From assembly GCF_900316465.1 (NCBI RefSeq), contig NZ_ONDD01000007.1, positions 1 to 64,000 on the forward strand: a DNA stretch of 64,000 nt, given 5' to 3'. The translations under genes and the position numbers were made by a program. Below are positions 41,501 through 49,185 of the stretch, piece by piece. Positions within the stretch are counted from its first letter, which is position 1. Every line of letters begins with the position of its first letter. This DNA is from an uncultured Fibrobacter sp. GTDB lineage: Bacteria; Fibrobacterota; Fibrobacteria; Fibrobacterales; Fibrobacteraceae. The notes beneath the pieces were generated by a model, which saw nothing but the letters and a program-made list of their open reading frames with translations, made no database searches and was not told the origin of the DNA.

Positions 41501-41720
41501 GGTGGGAATAAAGTTCTAATTTACGACGTGTCAAAAGAACAACGCTGATTTCGAACCGAGTTCGGAAAGACAGCAAAGAAAAATGCGAAACCGTCGCGAA
41601 GGAAGGATAGTCTATGAGTTGTGAATCTGATTGTCGAATGCGAGTCCAAGCATAAATAAACGGACAAGCCTACGGCAGAAAGCCGGGGCAACAAACAACA
41701 AACCATTTAATCGTCCCACC
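41501..41720 (+). promoter_or_regulatory. Structured leader upstream of metY
   Basis: The segment can close through GGTGGGA (41501-41507) with TCCCACC (41714-41720). Inside are GTTCT/AGAAC (41513-41539), a stacked hairpin of GCTG, TTTC and GAAC with GTTC, GAAA and CAGC (41543-41574), GCGA/TCGC (41585-41597) and CGGC/GCCG (41673-41685). No known riboswitch class is recognised. It could be a sulphur- or methionine-sensing leader, and it contains the mini-ORF at 41614. Confidence 0.4.
41614..41655 (+). CDS. Possible leader peptide MSCESDCRMRVQA
   Basis: A 13-codon frame starts at ATG 41614, preceded by GGAAGGA at a workable distance, and stops at TAA. Two of its codons are Cys and two are Met including the start. 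It lies about 100 bases before metY, which makes homocysteine (methionine precursor) from sulphide. Translation-dependent control by Cys or Met supply is an inference; no attenuator hairpin with a T-run is visible after it. Confidence 0.35.
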   Translation: MSCESDCRMRVQA

Positions 41721-41751
41721 GCGGACAACAATCAAAAAAGGAATTTATACA

Positions 41752-43035
41752 ATGACTACACAGAACAAGCTCCATTTCGAAACTCTCCAGGTTCACGTTG
41801 GCCAGGAACATGCAGATCCCACAACCGATTCTCGCGCAGTTCCCATCTACCAGACCACTTCCTACGTGTTCCATAGCGCTCAGCATGCCGCTGACCGTTT
41901 CGCCCTGAAGGACGCCGGTAACGTCTATGGCCGTATCAACAACTCTACGCAGGGCGTGCTCGAAGAACGTATCGCTGCCCTCGAAGGTGGTGTTGCCGCT
42001 CTCGCCGTCGCTTCCGGTGCAGCAGCCATTACCTACGCCATCACGGCTCTCGCCCGCAAGGGTGACCACGTGGTTGCTCAGCGCACTGTTTACGGCGGTA
42101 CTTTCAACTTGCTGCAGCACACGCTCCGCGACTTCGGTATCGAAACGACTTTCGTTGACACCCACGACCTCAAGAGTGTCGAAGCTGCTGTCAAGAGCAA
42201 CACGAAGCTCATCTTTATCGAAACGCTCGGCAACCCGCATTCCGACATCCCGGATATCGAAGCAATTTCCGAAATCGCCCACAAGAACAAGATTCCTCTG
42301 GTGATCGACAATACCTTCGGTACTCCGTATCTGATTCGTCCGCTTGAACACGGTGCCGACATTGTGGTGCATTCCGCTACCAAGTTCATCGGTGGCCACG
42401 GCACGACTCTCGGCGGCATCATCGTGGACGGCGGCAAGTTCGACTGGGCTGCATCCGGCAAGTTCCCGCAGTTCACCGAAGTGAACCCGAGCTACGGAAT
42501 TCCTTTCACCGCGACGGGCGCCGCTGCTTACGTGATCTACGTTCGCACGATTCTCCTCCGCGACGAAGGTGCTGCAATTTCTCCGTTCAACGCATTCCTC
42601 CTGTTGCAGGGTGTCGAAACGCTTTCTCTCCGCCTGGATCGCCATGTGGAAAACACCAAGAAGGTTATCGAGTTCCTCACCAAGCATCCGAAGGTTACCC
42701 GCGTGAGCCATCCGAGCCTCCCGAACCATCCGGACCACGAACTTTACAAGAAGTACTTCCCGAATGGCGGCGGTTCCATTTTCACCTTCGACATCAAGGG
42801 CGGTCAGGAAGAAGCCTTCAAGTTCATCGATAGCCTGAAGATCTTCAGCCTGCTTGCCAACGTTGCCGACGTGAAGAGCCTCGTGATTCACCCGTACACC
42901 ACCACGCACGCCGAACTTTCTCCGGAAGAATTGGCCGCAGCCGAAATTACCCCGGCAACGATCCGCGTGTCTATCGGTACGGAACACTACGAAGACATTA
43001 TCGCTGACCTCGAAAACGGTTTTGCTGCAATTTAA
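41752..43035 (+). CDS. metY: O-acetylhomoserine sulfhydrylase
   Basis: MetY joins O-acetylhomoserine with sulphide to give homocysteine, using pyridoxal phosphate. The 427-residue length and the start HFETLQVHVGQEHADPTTDSRAVPIYQTTSYVF are typical of this subgroup of the Cys/Met PLP enzymes. The PLP lysine is in VVHSATKFIGGHGTTLGG, and YGRINNSTQGVLEERIAALEGG matches the phosphate-binding side. AAAAAAGGAA lies before the ATG. A long structured leader precedes it and a hairpin terminator follows. Confidence 0.95.
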   Translation: MTTQNKLHFETLQVHVGQEHADPTTDSRAVPIYQTTSYVFHSAQHAADRFALKDAGNVYGRINNSTQGVLEERIAALEGGVAALAVASGAAAITYAITALARKGDHVVAQRTVYGGTFNLLQHTLRDFGIETTFVDTHDLKSVEAAVKSNTKLIFIETLGNPHSDIPDIEAISEIAHKNKIPLVIDNTFGTPYLIRPLEHGADIVVHSATKFIGGHGTTLGGIIVDGGKFDWAASGKFPQFTEVNPSYGIPFTATGAAAYVIYVRTILLRDEGAAISPFNAFLLLQGVETLSLRLDRHVENTKKVIEFLTKHPKVTRVSHPSLPNHPDHELYKKYFPNGGGSIFTFDIKGGQEEAFKFIDSLKIFSLLANVADVKSLVIHPYTTTHAELSPEELAAAEITPATIRVSIGTEHYEDIIADLENGFAAI

Positions 43036-43051
43036 TTGTTTGCATTGAGTT

Positions 43052-43111
43052 TCCAGATCCGAGCGCGTTTTCACCATTAGGAAACGTTCGTCGGACTGGA
43101 TTCTTTTTTAT
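43052..43111 (+). terminator. Terminator after metY
   Basis: TCCAG-A-TCCGA pairs with TCGGA-CTGGA (43091-43100) and an inner GTTT/AAAC stem, then TTCTTTTTTAT follows. Confidence 0.7.
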
Positions 43112-43145
43112 AAACTGCCATTAAGACAGTAACGGAGAGTATTAA

Positions 43146-44306
43146 ATGATTGACTTCGAATATTATAATCCTGCAAAAATCATTTTTGGCGAGCACAGTG
43201 AACAGAAGCTAAAATCACTTTTGGCCGCAAACAATGTAAAGTCACTCCAACTCGTTTACAGCGGTGACTTTATCAAGACGCTGGGCATTTACGATGTGAT
43301 CAAGGCAGCTGTCGCTGAACTCGGGATTCGTTTTTCGGAAAACGGGAACGTGGTGCCGAACCCTTCCATTGACCTGGTACGCGAACTCGTGAAGCAGGGC
43401 AAGGAAAACCAGGTGGACTTTGTGCTTGCCGTGGGTGGCGGAAGCTCCATTGACACGGCGAAGGCTGTGGCGCTTGGCATTCCGTACGACGGAGACGTGT
43501 GGGACTTCTTTGAAAAAGGCGTTTCGCCCAAGCAAGTGTTACCCATTGGCGTGATTGCAACGACCGCTTCGAGCGGTTCCGAAACATCCAATGCGGCAAT
43601 TCTTTCTAGCGGTGAATGGAAACTCGGTTTTGAAGATGACCGAATCATTCCGAAGTTCGCCATCATGAACCCGAAATACACGGTGGGCTTGCCGGCATAC
43701 CAGACTTTTGTAGGCATCGCTGACGTACTTTCGCACTTGTTGGAACGCTATTTCTCGGACGAAAAGAATTCCGACACGACAGACTACTTGATTGAAGGCG
43801 CGATTCGTGCATTGCTCGTGAATGCGGACAAGCTCTTGAAAGACCAAAAGGATGTAAACGCCCGTGGCGAAATCCAGTGGCTCGCCAGTGTGGCTCACGG
43901 CGGATTCCTGGACGCAGGTCGCCGCGCGGACTGGGGTTCTCACCGAATCGAGCATGAACTTTCGGCGCAGTACAACATCACTCACGGCGAAGGCATGGCG
44001 GTGGTGACGGTTGCTTGGACCAAGTACATGGCCGAGAAAAAGCCTTGGAGGCTCGCGCTTCTAGCAAGTAGGGTTTTCGGAGCCGATTCCTACAACTACA
44101 ACGAAACGGAACGAGCTTACATTTTGTCTGAAGAACTTGCAAAATTCTTCAAGAAGTTGCACCTCGCCACAACCCTGGCAGAACTCAAGATTGACAACAA
44201 GGATTTTGACGCCATGGCCGCAAGAGCAGTAAGAAACGGCAATGTCGGGCATTATGTGCCTTTAGATGCAACCGCAATCAAGGACATTTTGACGTTAGCT
44301 TTGTAA
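43146..44306 (+). CDS. Iron-containing alcohol dehydrogenase (butanol dehydrogenase type)
   Basis: The 386-residue protein is of the BdhA/YqhD group, which reduces aldehydes with NAD(P)H. The start FEYYNPAKIIFGEHSEQKLKSLL, the nucleotide-binding AVGGGSSIDTAKAVA and TTASSGSETSNAAILS are characteristic. The metal ligands are an Asp in GIADVLSHLLERYF with its His, and the His residues of GSHRIEHELSAQYNITHGEGMAV. CGGAGAG is the ribosome binding site. It sits between metY and cysK but has no obvious sulphur role; fermentative alcohol formation or aldehyde removal is likely. Confidence 0.92.
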   Translation: MIDFEYYNPAKIIFGEHSEQKLKSLLAANNVKSLQLVYSGDFIKTLGIYDVIKAAVAELGIRFSENGNVVPNPSIDLVRELVKQGKENQVDFVLAVGGGSSIDTAKAVALGIPYDGDVWDFFEKGVSPKQVLPIGVIATTASSGSETSNAAILSSGEWKLGFEDDRIIPKFAIMNPKYTVGLPAYQTFVGIADVLSHLLERYFSDEKNSDTTDYLIEGAIRALLVNADKLLKDQKDVNARGEIQWLASVAHGGFLDAGRRADWGSHRIEHELSAQYNITHGEGMAVVTVAWTKYMAEKKPWRLALLASRVFGADSYNYNETERAYILSEELAKFFKKLHLATTLAELKIDNKDFDAMAARAVRNGNVGHYVPLDATAIKDILTLAL

Positions 44307-44347
44307 ATTTTAACAGGAAAAACAATTCAAAGATAAGGATTAAAAAC

Positions 44348-45274
44348 ATGTCTAAAATCTATACCTCCGCCGACCAGCTCATTGGTCACACCCCGCTTCT
44401 CGAACTCACCCATATCGAAGAAGGCCTCGGAGCCAAGATTCTTGGAAAGCTCGAATACTTCAACCCCGCCGGTTCCGTGAAGGATCGTATTGCAAAGGCG
44501 ATGATTGACGAAGCAGAAAAGAGCGGTAAGCTCAAGAAGGGTGCCGTGATTATCGAACCGACTTCGGGCAACACCGGTATCGGTCTTGCATCTGTCGCTG
44601 CAGCACGTGGCTACCGCATCATCATCGTGATGCCCGAAACCATGAGCGTGGAACGCCGCCAGATTATGAAGGCTTACGGCGCAGAACTTGTGCTGACCGA
44701 AGGCGCCAAGGGCATGAAGGGCGCTATCGAAAAGGCCGATGAACTCGCCAAGGAAATCCCGAACAGCTTTATTCCGGGTCAGTTTGTGAACCCGGCAAAC
44801 CCGGCAGCCCACAAGGCCACCACCGGTCCCGAAATCTGGGAAGACACCGATGGTAAGGTCGATATTTTTGTGGCCGGTGTCGGTACCGGTGGTACGGTGA
44901 CAGGCGTGGGTGAATACCTCAAGTCCAAGAATCCGAACGTGAAGGTTGTCGCTGTTGAACCGGCAAGTTCTCCGGTGCTTACCAAGGGTACTGCAGGCGC
45001 CCACAAGATCCAGGGCATCGGCGCAGGCTTCGTTCCTGAAACCTTGAACACCAAGGTTTACGACGAAGTGATCGCTGTCGAAAACGAAGCCGCATTCGAA
45101 GCCGGCCGCGAAATCGGCAAGAAGGAAGGCGTGCTCGTGGGCATTTCTTCTGGCGCCGCTCTCTGGGCAGCCAAGGAACTCGCGAAGCGCCCCGAAAACA
45201 AGGGCAAGACGATTGTCGCACTCCTCCCGGATACCGGCGACCGTTACCTCTCCACCGCCCTCTTCGCAGAATAA
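44348..45274 (+). CDS. cysK: Cysteine synthase (O-acetylserine sulfhydrylase)
   Basis: CysK makes cysteine from O-acetylserine and sulphide. The 308-residue PLP enzyme has the lysine motif LEYFNPAGSVKDRIAKAM, the substrate loop EPTSGNTGIGLA and the phosphate-binding VGTGGTVTGVGEYLK. AAGGA lies before the ATG. With metY 1.3 kb upstream it forms a sulphide-assimilation cluster beside an Rrf2 regulator. CysK partners CymR in Bacillus, but whether that applies here is unknown. Confidence 0.96.
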   Translation: MSKIYTSADQLIGHTPLLELTHIEEGLGAKILGKLEYFNPAGSVKDRIAKAMIDEAEKSGKLKKGAVIIEPTSGNTGIGLASVAAARGYRIIIVMPETMSVERRQIMKAYGAELVLTEGAKGMKGAIEKADELAKEIPNSFIPGQFVNPANPAAHKATTGPEIWEDTDGKVDIFVAGVGTGGTVTGVGEYLKSKNPNVKVVAVEPASSPVLTKGTAGAHKIQGIGAGFVPETLNTKVYDEVIAVENEAAFEAGREIGKKEGVLVGISSGAALWAAKELAKRPENKGKTIVALLPDTGDRYLSTALFAE

Positions 45275-45308
45275 TTTTCACAGAATTATTACTTTATTTA
45301 CAACAACG

Positions 45309-45341
45309 CCCATTAGAAATTATCTAATGGGTATTTTATTT
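45309..45341 (+). terminator. Intrinsic terminator after cysK
   Basis: CCCATTAGA and TCTAATGGG pair around AATTA and are followed by TATTTTATTT. Confidence 0.8.
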
Positions 45342-45450
45342 ATTTGTAGCGAGACAGATATTCCATCGTTAGATAAAATACAAACGGCAAGATAACAAAA
45401 GCGTCGGCCAAGGATGGGCAACCTGTGTTTATTTTCTACATTTTTTCAAA

Positions 45451-46080
45451 ATGCATTTCAAGAACATCATCTTCGATTTAGGCGGAGTCATCCTCGACAT
45501 CAACATGCAAAAGGCCCTAGACGGCTTTGCAGCACTCGGGCTCCACGAAAGCGAACTCCGCTTCGATAAAGGCGAAGCCGCCGACTTGATGCACCGTTAC
45601 CAACTCGGACATTTTTCTACCGAAGACTTCTGCAAACTCGTTGCCGCCAGGTGCAATCCGGGCACAACTCCCGAACAAGTCGCCCACGCTTGGAACAGCA
45701 TTTGCATCGGCATTCCCGAACGAAAGCTGAACGCCATCAAGGCTCTCAAGCAACGCGCAAACGTCTACCTGCTCAGCAACACCAACGACCTTCATTGGCA
45801 ATACTGCCTGGACCATTGGTTCAACACAGGCGACAACCGCTGCGAAGATTTTTTCCATCAGGTGTTTTTAAGCCAAGACTTGCACCTCGAAAAGCCGAAC
45901 GTTGAAATCTTTGAACACGTCATCAAAGCCGTCGGCGCCGTCCATGGTTCTGAAACCTCGGACACCATCTTCCTCGATGACAACATCGATAACGTAAATG
46001 CCGCAAAAAAATGCGGCATTCAAGCGGTGCAAATCACACCCGATTTCGACTGGGTCGAATACTTTAAGGCGTTAAATTAA
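45451..46080 (+). CDS. HAD-superfamily hydrolase (subfamily IA, YihX-like)
   Basis: The 209-residue protein has motif I as NIIFDLGGVILDIN. This has the DxG form with Gly in place of the second Asp, as in the YihX/HAD-IA-v3 phosphatases of sugar phosphates such as alpha-glucose-1-phosphate. Motif II is LLSNTND, the Lys is in EKPNVEIFEHV, and motif IV is IFLDDNIDNVNAAKKCGI. The cap domain (about 18-85) is helical. No ribosome binding site is seen. The stop overlaps that of the convergent TraB-like gene by four bases. Confidence 0.85.
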   Translation: MHFKNIIFDLGGVILDINMQKALDGFAALGLHESELRFDKGEAADLMHRYQLGHFSTEDFCKLVAARCNPGTTPEQVAHAWNSICIGIPERKLNAIKALKQRANVYLLSNTNDLHWQYCLDHWFNTGDNRCEDFFHQVFLSQDLHLEKPNVEIFEHVIKAVGAVHGSETSDTIFLDDNIDNVNAAKKCGIQAVQITPDFDWVEYFKALN

Positions 46081-47252
46081 AACGCCTGGTAAATCTTGAA
46101 GATAGCGAGAATCTTTCCGATAATAGCGGGGATTCCCGGGCACAAGAAGCAGAGAATCACGCGAGTCACGCGGTTTTTCCACCAGCGCTTGACCTGCCAG
46201 ATATCGTCTGTCAACGTTTCCATTTCGGACACGCGCGGCGGTCTCATGTAGACCTGCGTGAGCGCCGTAAAGAACCCGACACCGATAAGAGGCGTAAGTC
46301 CCGTAAACGGAGCTGCAATAAGCGCCACCAAAACCGTCAGCGGATGACCACCAGCGATAATCGTACCCAGCATGGCTCCACCGCCGGTGAGCATCGCCCA
46401 CTGCAAGCTGAGTTCGCCCGCCTTTTCGGCTCCCGTATGCACACCCACAGCAATAATACTTGCAATGATTGCAACAGGAATCGCCCAGCCGATAATCTTC
46501 CAAATCGGAGCGCTCTTCGGAATCACGCTAATAGATTCTTCGCTCGGGAGTTCGCGGTCTTCTTCGATAATTTTAGCGATACCGTTCATGTGACCGGCAC
46601 CGACAACTGCCACGATCTTTTTGCCCGGAGCGTTTCTGATTTTGCTTGCGAGGAACTGGTCGCGTTCGTCGATAAGCACTTGCTTGACTTCGGGGAACGA
46701 CTTTCCGAAATCCTGCATCATGGCGCTCAAGGCATCTTGCTGCTTGATTTTGGCCAAGTCTTCTTCGCTGACTTCGGTGCGGTCAAAAATGCTTGCGATG
46801 AGTCCGCCCAAAAGGCTTAGCTTGCGGTACCAAGGAGTGCAGGCCCAAGTACGCTTGAGCGTAATCTTGATATCGCGGTCGGCAAGCACCAGTTCGGCAT
46901 TCTTTTCGCCGGCGACATCGACCGCTTCCTTGAGTTCGGAACCCGGCTTTACACCTGTCTGCGCACCCATGCGCTTTTGGTAAGACCCGAGCACCAGGTT
47001 GGCAATGAGGGTCGCCAATTGCTTTTTCTTGATAACTTGCTTGAGGTCGGTCTTTTTCCAGCGGTCCGGATCCTTAATGGAATTCAGGCGTCCTTCGTCC
47101 AATTCAACACAAACTGTATCTGGGGATTCTGCTTCAATAGTTGCCCGAACCAGGTCCTTGGAGGCCTGTGAAATATGGGCTGTACCAATTAGAATAAACT
47201 CTCTATCGTCTTTTTTTATGCGGCAAATGTCGGATTTTTCGTTCATCGGCAT
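46077..47252 (-). CDS. TraB/PrgY-family membrane protein
   Basis: The 391-residue protein has the family signature residues: ILIGTAHISQAS near the start, VCVELDEGR, and AVVGAGHMNGIAKI near residue 205. The rest is four to five membrane helices. TraB/PrgY proteins limit pheromone activity in Enterococcus and are predicted metalloproteases related to TIKI and the erythromycin-esterase-like fold; the bacterial substrate is unknown. The start is uncertain: ATG at 47252 (MPMNEK) is chosen, with ATG 47246 and TTG 47279 as alternatives. Confidence 0.85.
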   Translation of the reverse strand: MPMNEKSDICRIKKDDREFILIGTAHISQASKDLVRATIEAESPDTVCVELDEGRLNSIKDPDRWKKTDLKQVIKKKQLATLIANLVLGSYQKRMGAQTGVKPGSELKEAVDVAGEKNAELVLADRDIKITLKRTWACTPWYRKLSLLGGLIASIFDRTEVSEEDLAKIKQQDALSAMMQDFGKSFPEVKQVLIDERDQFLASKIRNAPGKKIVAVVGAGHMNGIAKIIEEDRELPSEESISVIPKSAPIWKIIGWAIPVAIIASIIAVGVHTGAEKAGELSLQWAMLTGGGAMLGTIIAGGHPLTVLVALIAAPFTGLTPLIGVGFFTALTQVYMRPPRVSEMETLTDDIWQVKRWWKNRVTRVILCFLCPGIPAIIGKILAIFKIYQAF

Positions 47253-47303
47253 AAATGATAGCAAGAAAATGGCTTGCAAATTGAAAAAAATTATTCTTTT
47301 TTG

Positions 47304-47332
47304 TTGACTTTATCAAAAAATGTTTATATTTA
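47304..47332 (+). promoter_or_regulatory. Sigma-70-like promoter of the 47367 lipoprotein
   Basis: TTGACT at 47304-47309 and TATTTA at 47327-47332 are 17 bases apart; TATATTTA at 47325 also resembles the TAnnTTTG element. GGAGG at 47353-47357 lies nine bases before the ATG. Confidence 0.55.
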
Positions 47333-47366
47333 TGTGGAAAATTTATTTTTTCGGAGGTTTCATCCT

Positions 47367-47978
47367 ATGAAAAAAATTTTGGCATATGTTTCTTTGGCCG
47401 CGCTGGTTCTGACCGGCTGTGCAGGTTCTAGGTCTGATGATCCCGAGGCCTTGGATAACGCTCTCGTGGGTTTCACCTCTTGTGTGCAGGGTTCCCGCTG
47501 GCAGGAAGCTTTGGAATACGTGACCCCGAGCGAAGCTGATGTTATTGCCACTTCTGATGGTTACGAATTCAAGGACGAATACAAGACTGCAGCTCGCAGA
47601 CTTCCGCTTTCGACACTCCGCCGCGCCGGTCTCCAGGTCGACGGCAGAGGCCGCCTGGTCGGCATCAAGGACGCCATGGACGAAGCCAATGGCCGCTACG
47701 TGATGTCTGAAGAACAGGCCAAGGTCGGTACGAACCTGAAGCAGATGGAAGACGAACGCGTGAAGCGCCGCATCGAACAGGGTCAGAAGATCTTGCAGGA
47801 AGAAGAGGAAGAAGCTAACCAGGAACAGGAAGAAATCGTCTATTCCAACAAGCTGACCGACGAAGAAAAGCGCAAGTACGGTAGCACCCGCGACCTGCAG
47901 GCTCCGGAAGCTTACGAAGACGAAAGCACTCAGGAAGCTGAAGAAACCCTCTACAGCGGCGACTACGACAATCCGTAA
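47367..47978 (+). CDS. Lipoprotein with Glu-rich coiled-coil tail, unknown function
   Basis: The 203-residue protein has the lipobox LTGC at about residue 17. Residues 25-100 form a small alpha/beta domain (NALVGFTSCVQGSRWQEALEYVTPSEADVI). A long charged helix follows (about 125-175) with many Glu and Gln residues, and the end is acidic. I recognise no family. The stop overlaps the start of the next lipoprotein (TAATG), so both are made together. Confidence 0.65.
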   Translation: MKKILAYVSLAALVLTGCAGSRSDDPEALDNALVGFTSCVQGSRWQEALEYVTPSEADVIATSDGYEFKDEYKTAARRLPLSTLRRAGLQVDGRGRLVGIKDAMDEANGRYVMSEEQAKVGTNLKQMEDERVKRRIEQGQKILQEEEEEANQEQEEIVYSNKLTDEEKRKYGSTRDLQAPEAYEDESTQEAEETLYSGDYDNP

Positions 47979-48445
47979 TGCTTAACCTGTTTCACAAAAA
48001 TTTGACAAAGACGGCGCTTTTAAAGGCGTCGTTTTTTGCAGTAGTGTTCGCCCTCTTGGCTAGCTTTACCGCCTGCGATTTGGGACCTGACCCGGCCGCC
48101 GACGGCGCTCGCTTCAACAGGCATTTTCATTACTACTATGTACAGGATTGCCGTGCCGATGCCTTCGGCCCTTACGATTGCGGAACAATCCACGCTTTGA
48201 GCCCTTCCATGACCGTGGGGCTTCGAATTGATAGCGACGGATTGGCCTCCTTGAACCTCGATGGCGACCGCTATTATTACCTGGAATCGGAATATACCCA
48301 AGGCTGGGACAGCCAATACGGTTCCTATTTCAGTTTTGTGCAAGACAATGACGAACTGACCATCTATAGTAGCGGCGAAGTCATGGCCTATTGGGACAAC
48401 AATAACGGCCTTGTTACCTACTACTTTTACGACATCTTTGATTGA
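47978..48445 (+). CDS. Small lipoprotein of unknown function
   Basis: The 155-residue protein has an N-terminal basic and hydrophobic stretch with lipobox FTAC (Cys near 33). The mature part is rich in Tyr and Asp and looks all-beta (FHYYYVQDCRADAFGPYDCGT, YYYLESEYTQGWDSQYGSYFSF). One cysteine pair (DC/DC) could form a disulphide. It is translationally coupled to the lipoprotein upstream and followed by cmk. Confidence 0.6.
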   Translation: MLNLFHKNLTKTALLKASFFAVVFALLASFTACDLGPDPAADGARFNRHFHYYYVQDCRADAFGPYDCGTIHALSPSMTVGLRIDSDGLASLNLDGDRYYYLESEYTQGWDSQYGSYFSFVQDNDELTIYSSGEVMAYWDNNNGLVTYYFYDIFD

Positions 48446-48481
48446 CGTCGGGGCTTCAAGTTTCTATTTTTAGCCCCACTC

Positions 48482-49150
48482 ATGAGCAATTCTGAAAATT
48501 TTGTCATCGCCCTTGATGGCGGTTCGGGTACCGGCAAGAGTACCACTGCAAAAATCGTTGCAAAGACTTTAGGTATTACCTATTTGGACACGGGCGCCAT
48601 GTACCGCGCCGTGACACTTGCCGCCCTCGACGCAGGACTTGCTGCCGAAGAAGGCCCCGCAATGGACAAATTGCTCGAAAACCTGACCCTCGGGTTCGAT
48701 TCCGAAAACCACATCCTCATTAACGGTGTCTGCCGCGAAAACGAAATCCGCGGCATGAAGGTATCGAGCAACGTGAGCATCTACTGCGCACTCCCGTCGG
48801 TCCGTGCCGCCATGACCAAGCAGCAGCGCGAAATCGGCAAGAAGCAGAGCTGCATTCTGGATGGCCGCGACATCGGAACCGTGGTGTTCCCCGATGCAAA
48901 GTACAAGTTTTTCATGGTTACGGATGTTAAAGTCCGTGCCGAACGCCGCTACAAGGAACTCCTTGAAAAGGGCGAAAAAGTGACTTTCGAAGAAGTCCTC
49001 AACAACCTGGTCGAACGCGACCGCCTGGACTCTTCCCGTGCCACAGCCCCGTTAAAAAAAGCGGACGACGCTATTGAAATTGACACTACACACATCTCAA
49101 TCCAACAACAGGTTCAAAAGATTCTCGACTACGTAGGTGTAGTGGCGTAG
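48482..49150 (+). CDS. cmk: Cytidylate kinase
   Basis: Cmk phosphorylates CMP and dCMP. The 222-residue product has the P-loop LDGGSGTGKSTTAKIVA, YLDTGAMYRAVTL for nucleotide recognition, and ILDGRDIGTVVFPDAKYKFF. The usual GPAGSGKST start is GGSGTGKST here. ATTG-N20-TATTTTTA, also TTGACG-N17-TATTTT, lies just upstream (48441-48472) and leaves a nine-base leader. rpsA follows after 35 bases, the same order as in many bacteria. Confidence 0.96.
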   Translation: MSNSENFVIALDGGSGTGKSTTAKIVAKTLGITYLDTGAMYRAVTLAALDAGLAAEEGPAMDKLLENLTLGFDSENHILINGVCRENEIRGMKVSSNVSIYCALPSVRAAMTKQQREIGKKQSCILDGRDIGTVVFPDAKYKFFMVTDVKVRAERRYKELLEKGEKVTFEEVLNNLVERDRLDSSRATAPLKKADDAIEIDTTHISIQQQVQKILDYVGVVA

Positions 49151-49185
49151 CCTGAATCCTTTGTTCCGCAACCCAATTAAACAAT

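Noticed and set aside
41710..41728. A T-box-like ACCGCGG word upstream of metY
   Set aside because: The rest of the T-box (AGGGTGG before it, Stem I, terminator with T-run) is absent, so the seven-base match is likely chance.
45451..47252. Overlapping stops of convergent genes (46077-46080, 63399-63402, also 54341/54342) as a regulatory signal
   Set aside because: Such tail-to-tail contacts are common in compact genomes, and nothing else at these sites suggests more than tight packing.
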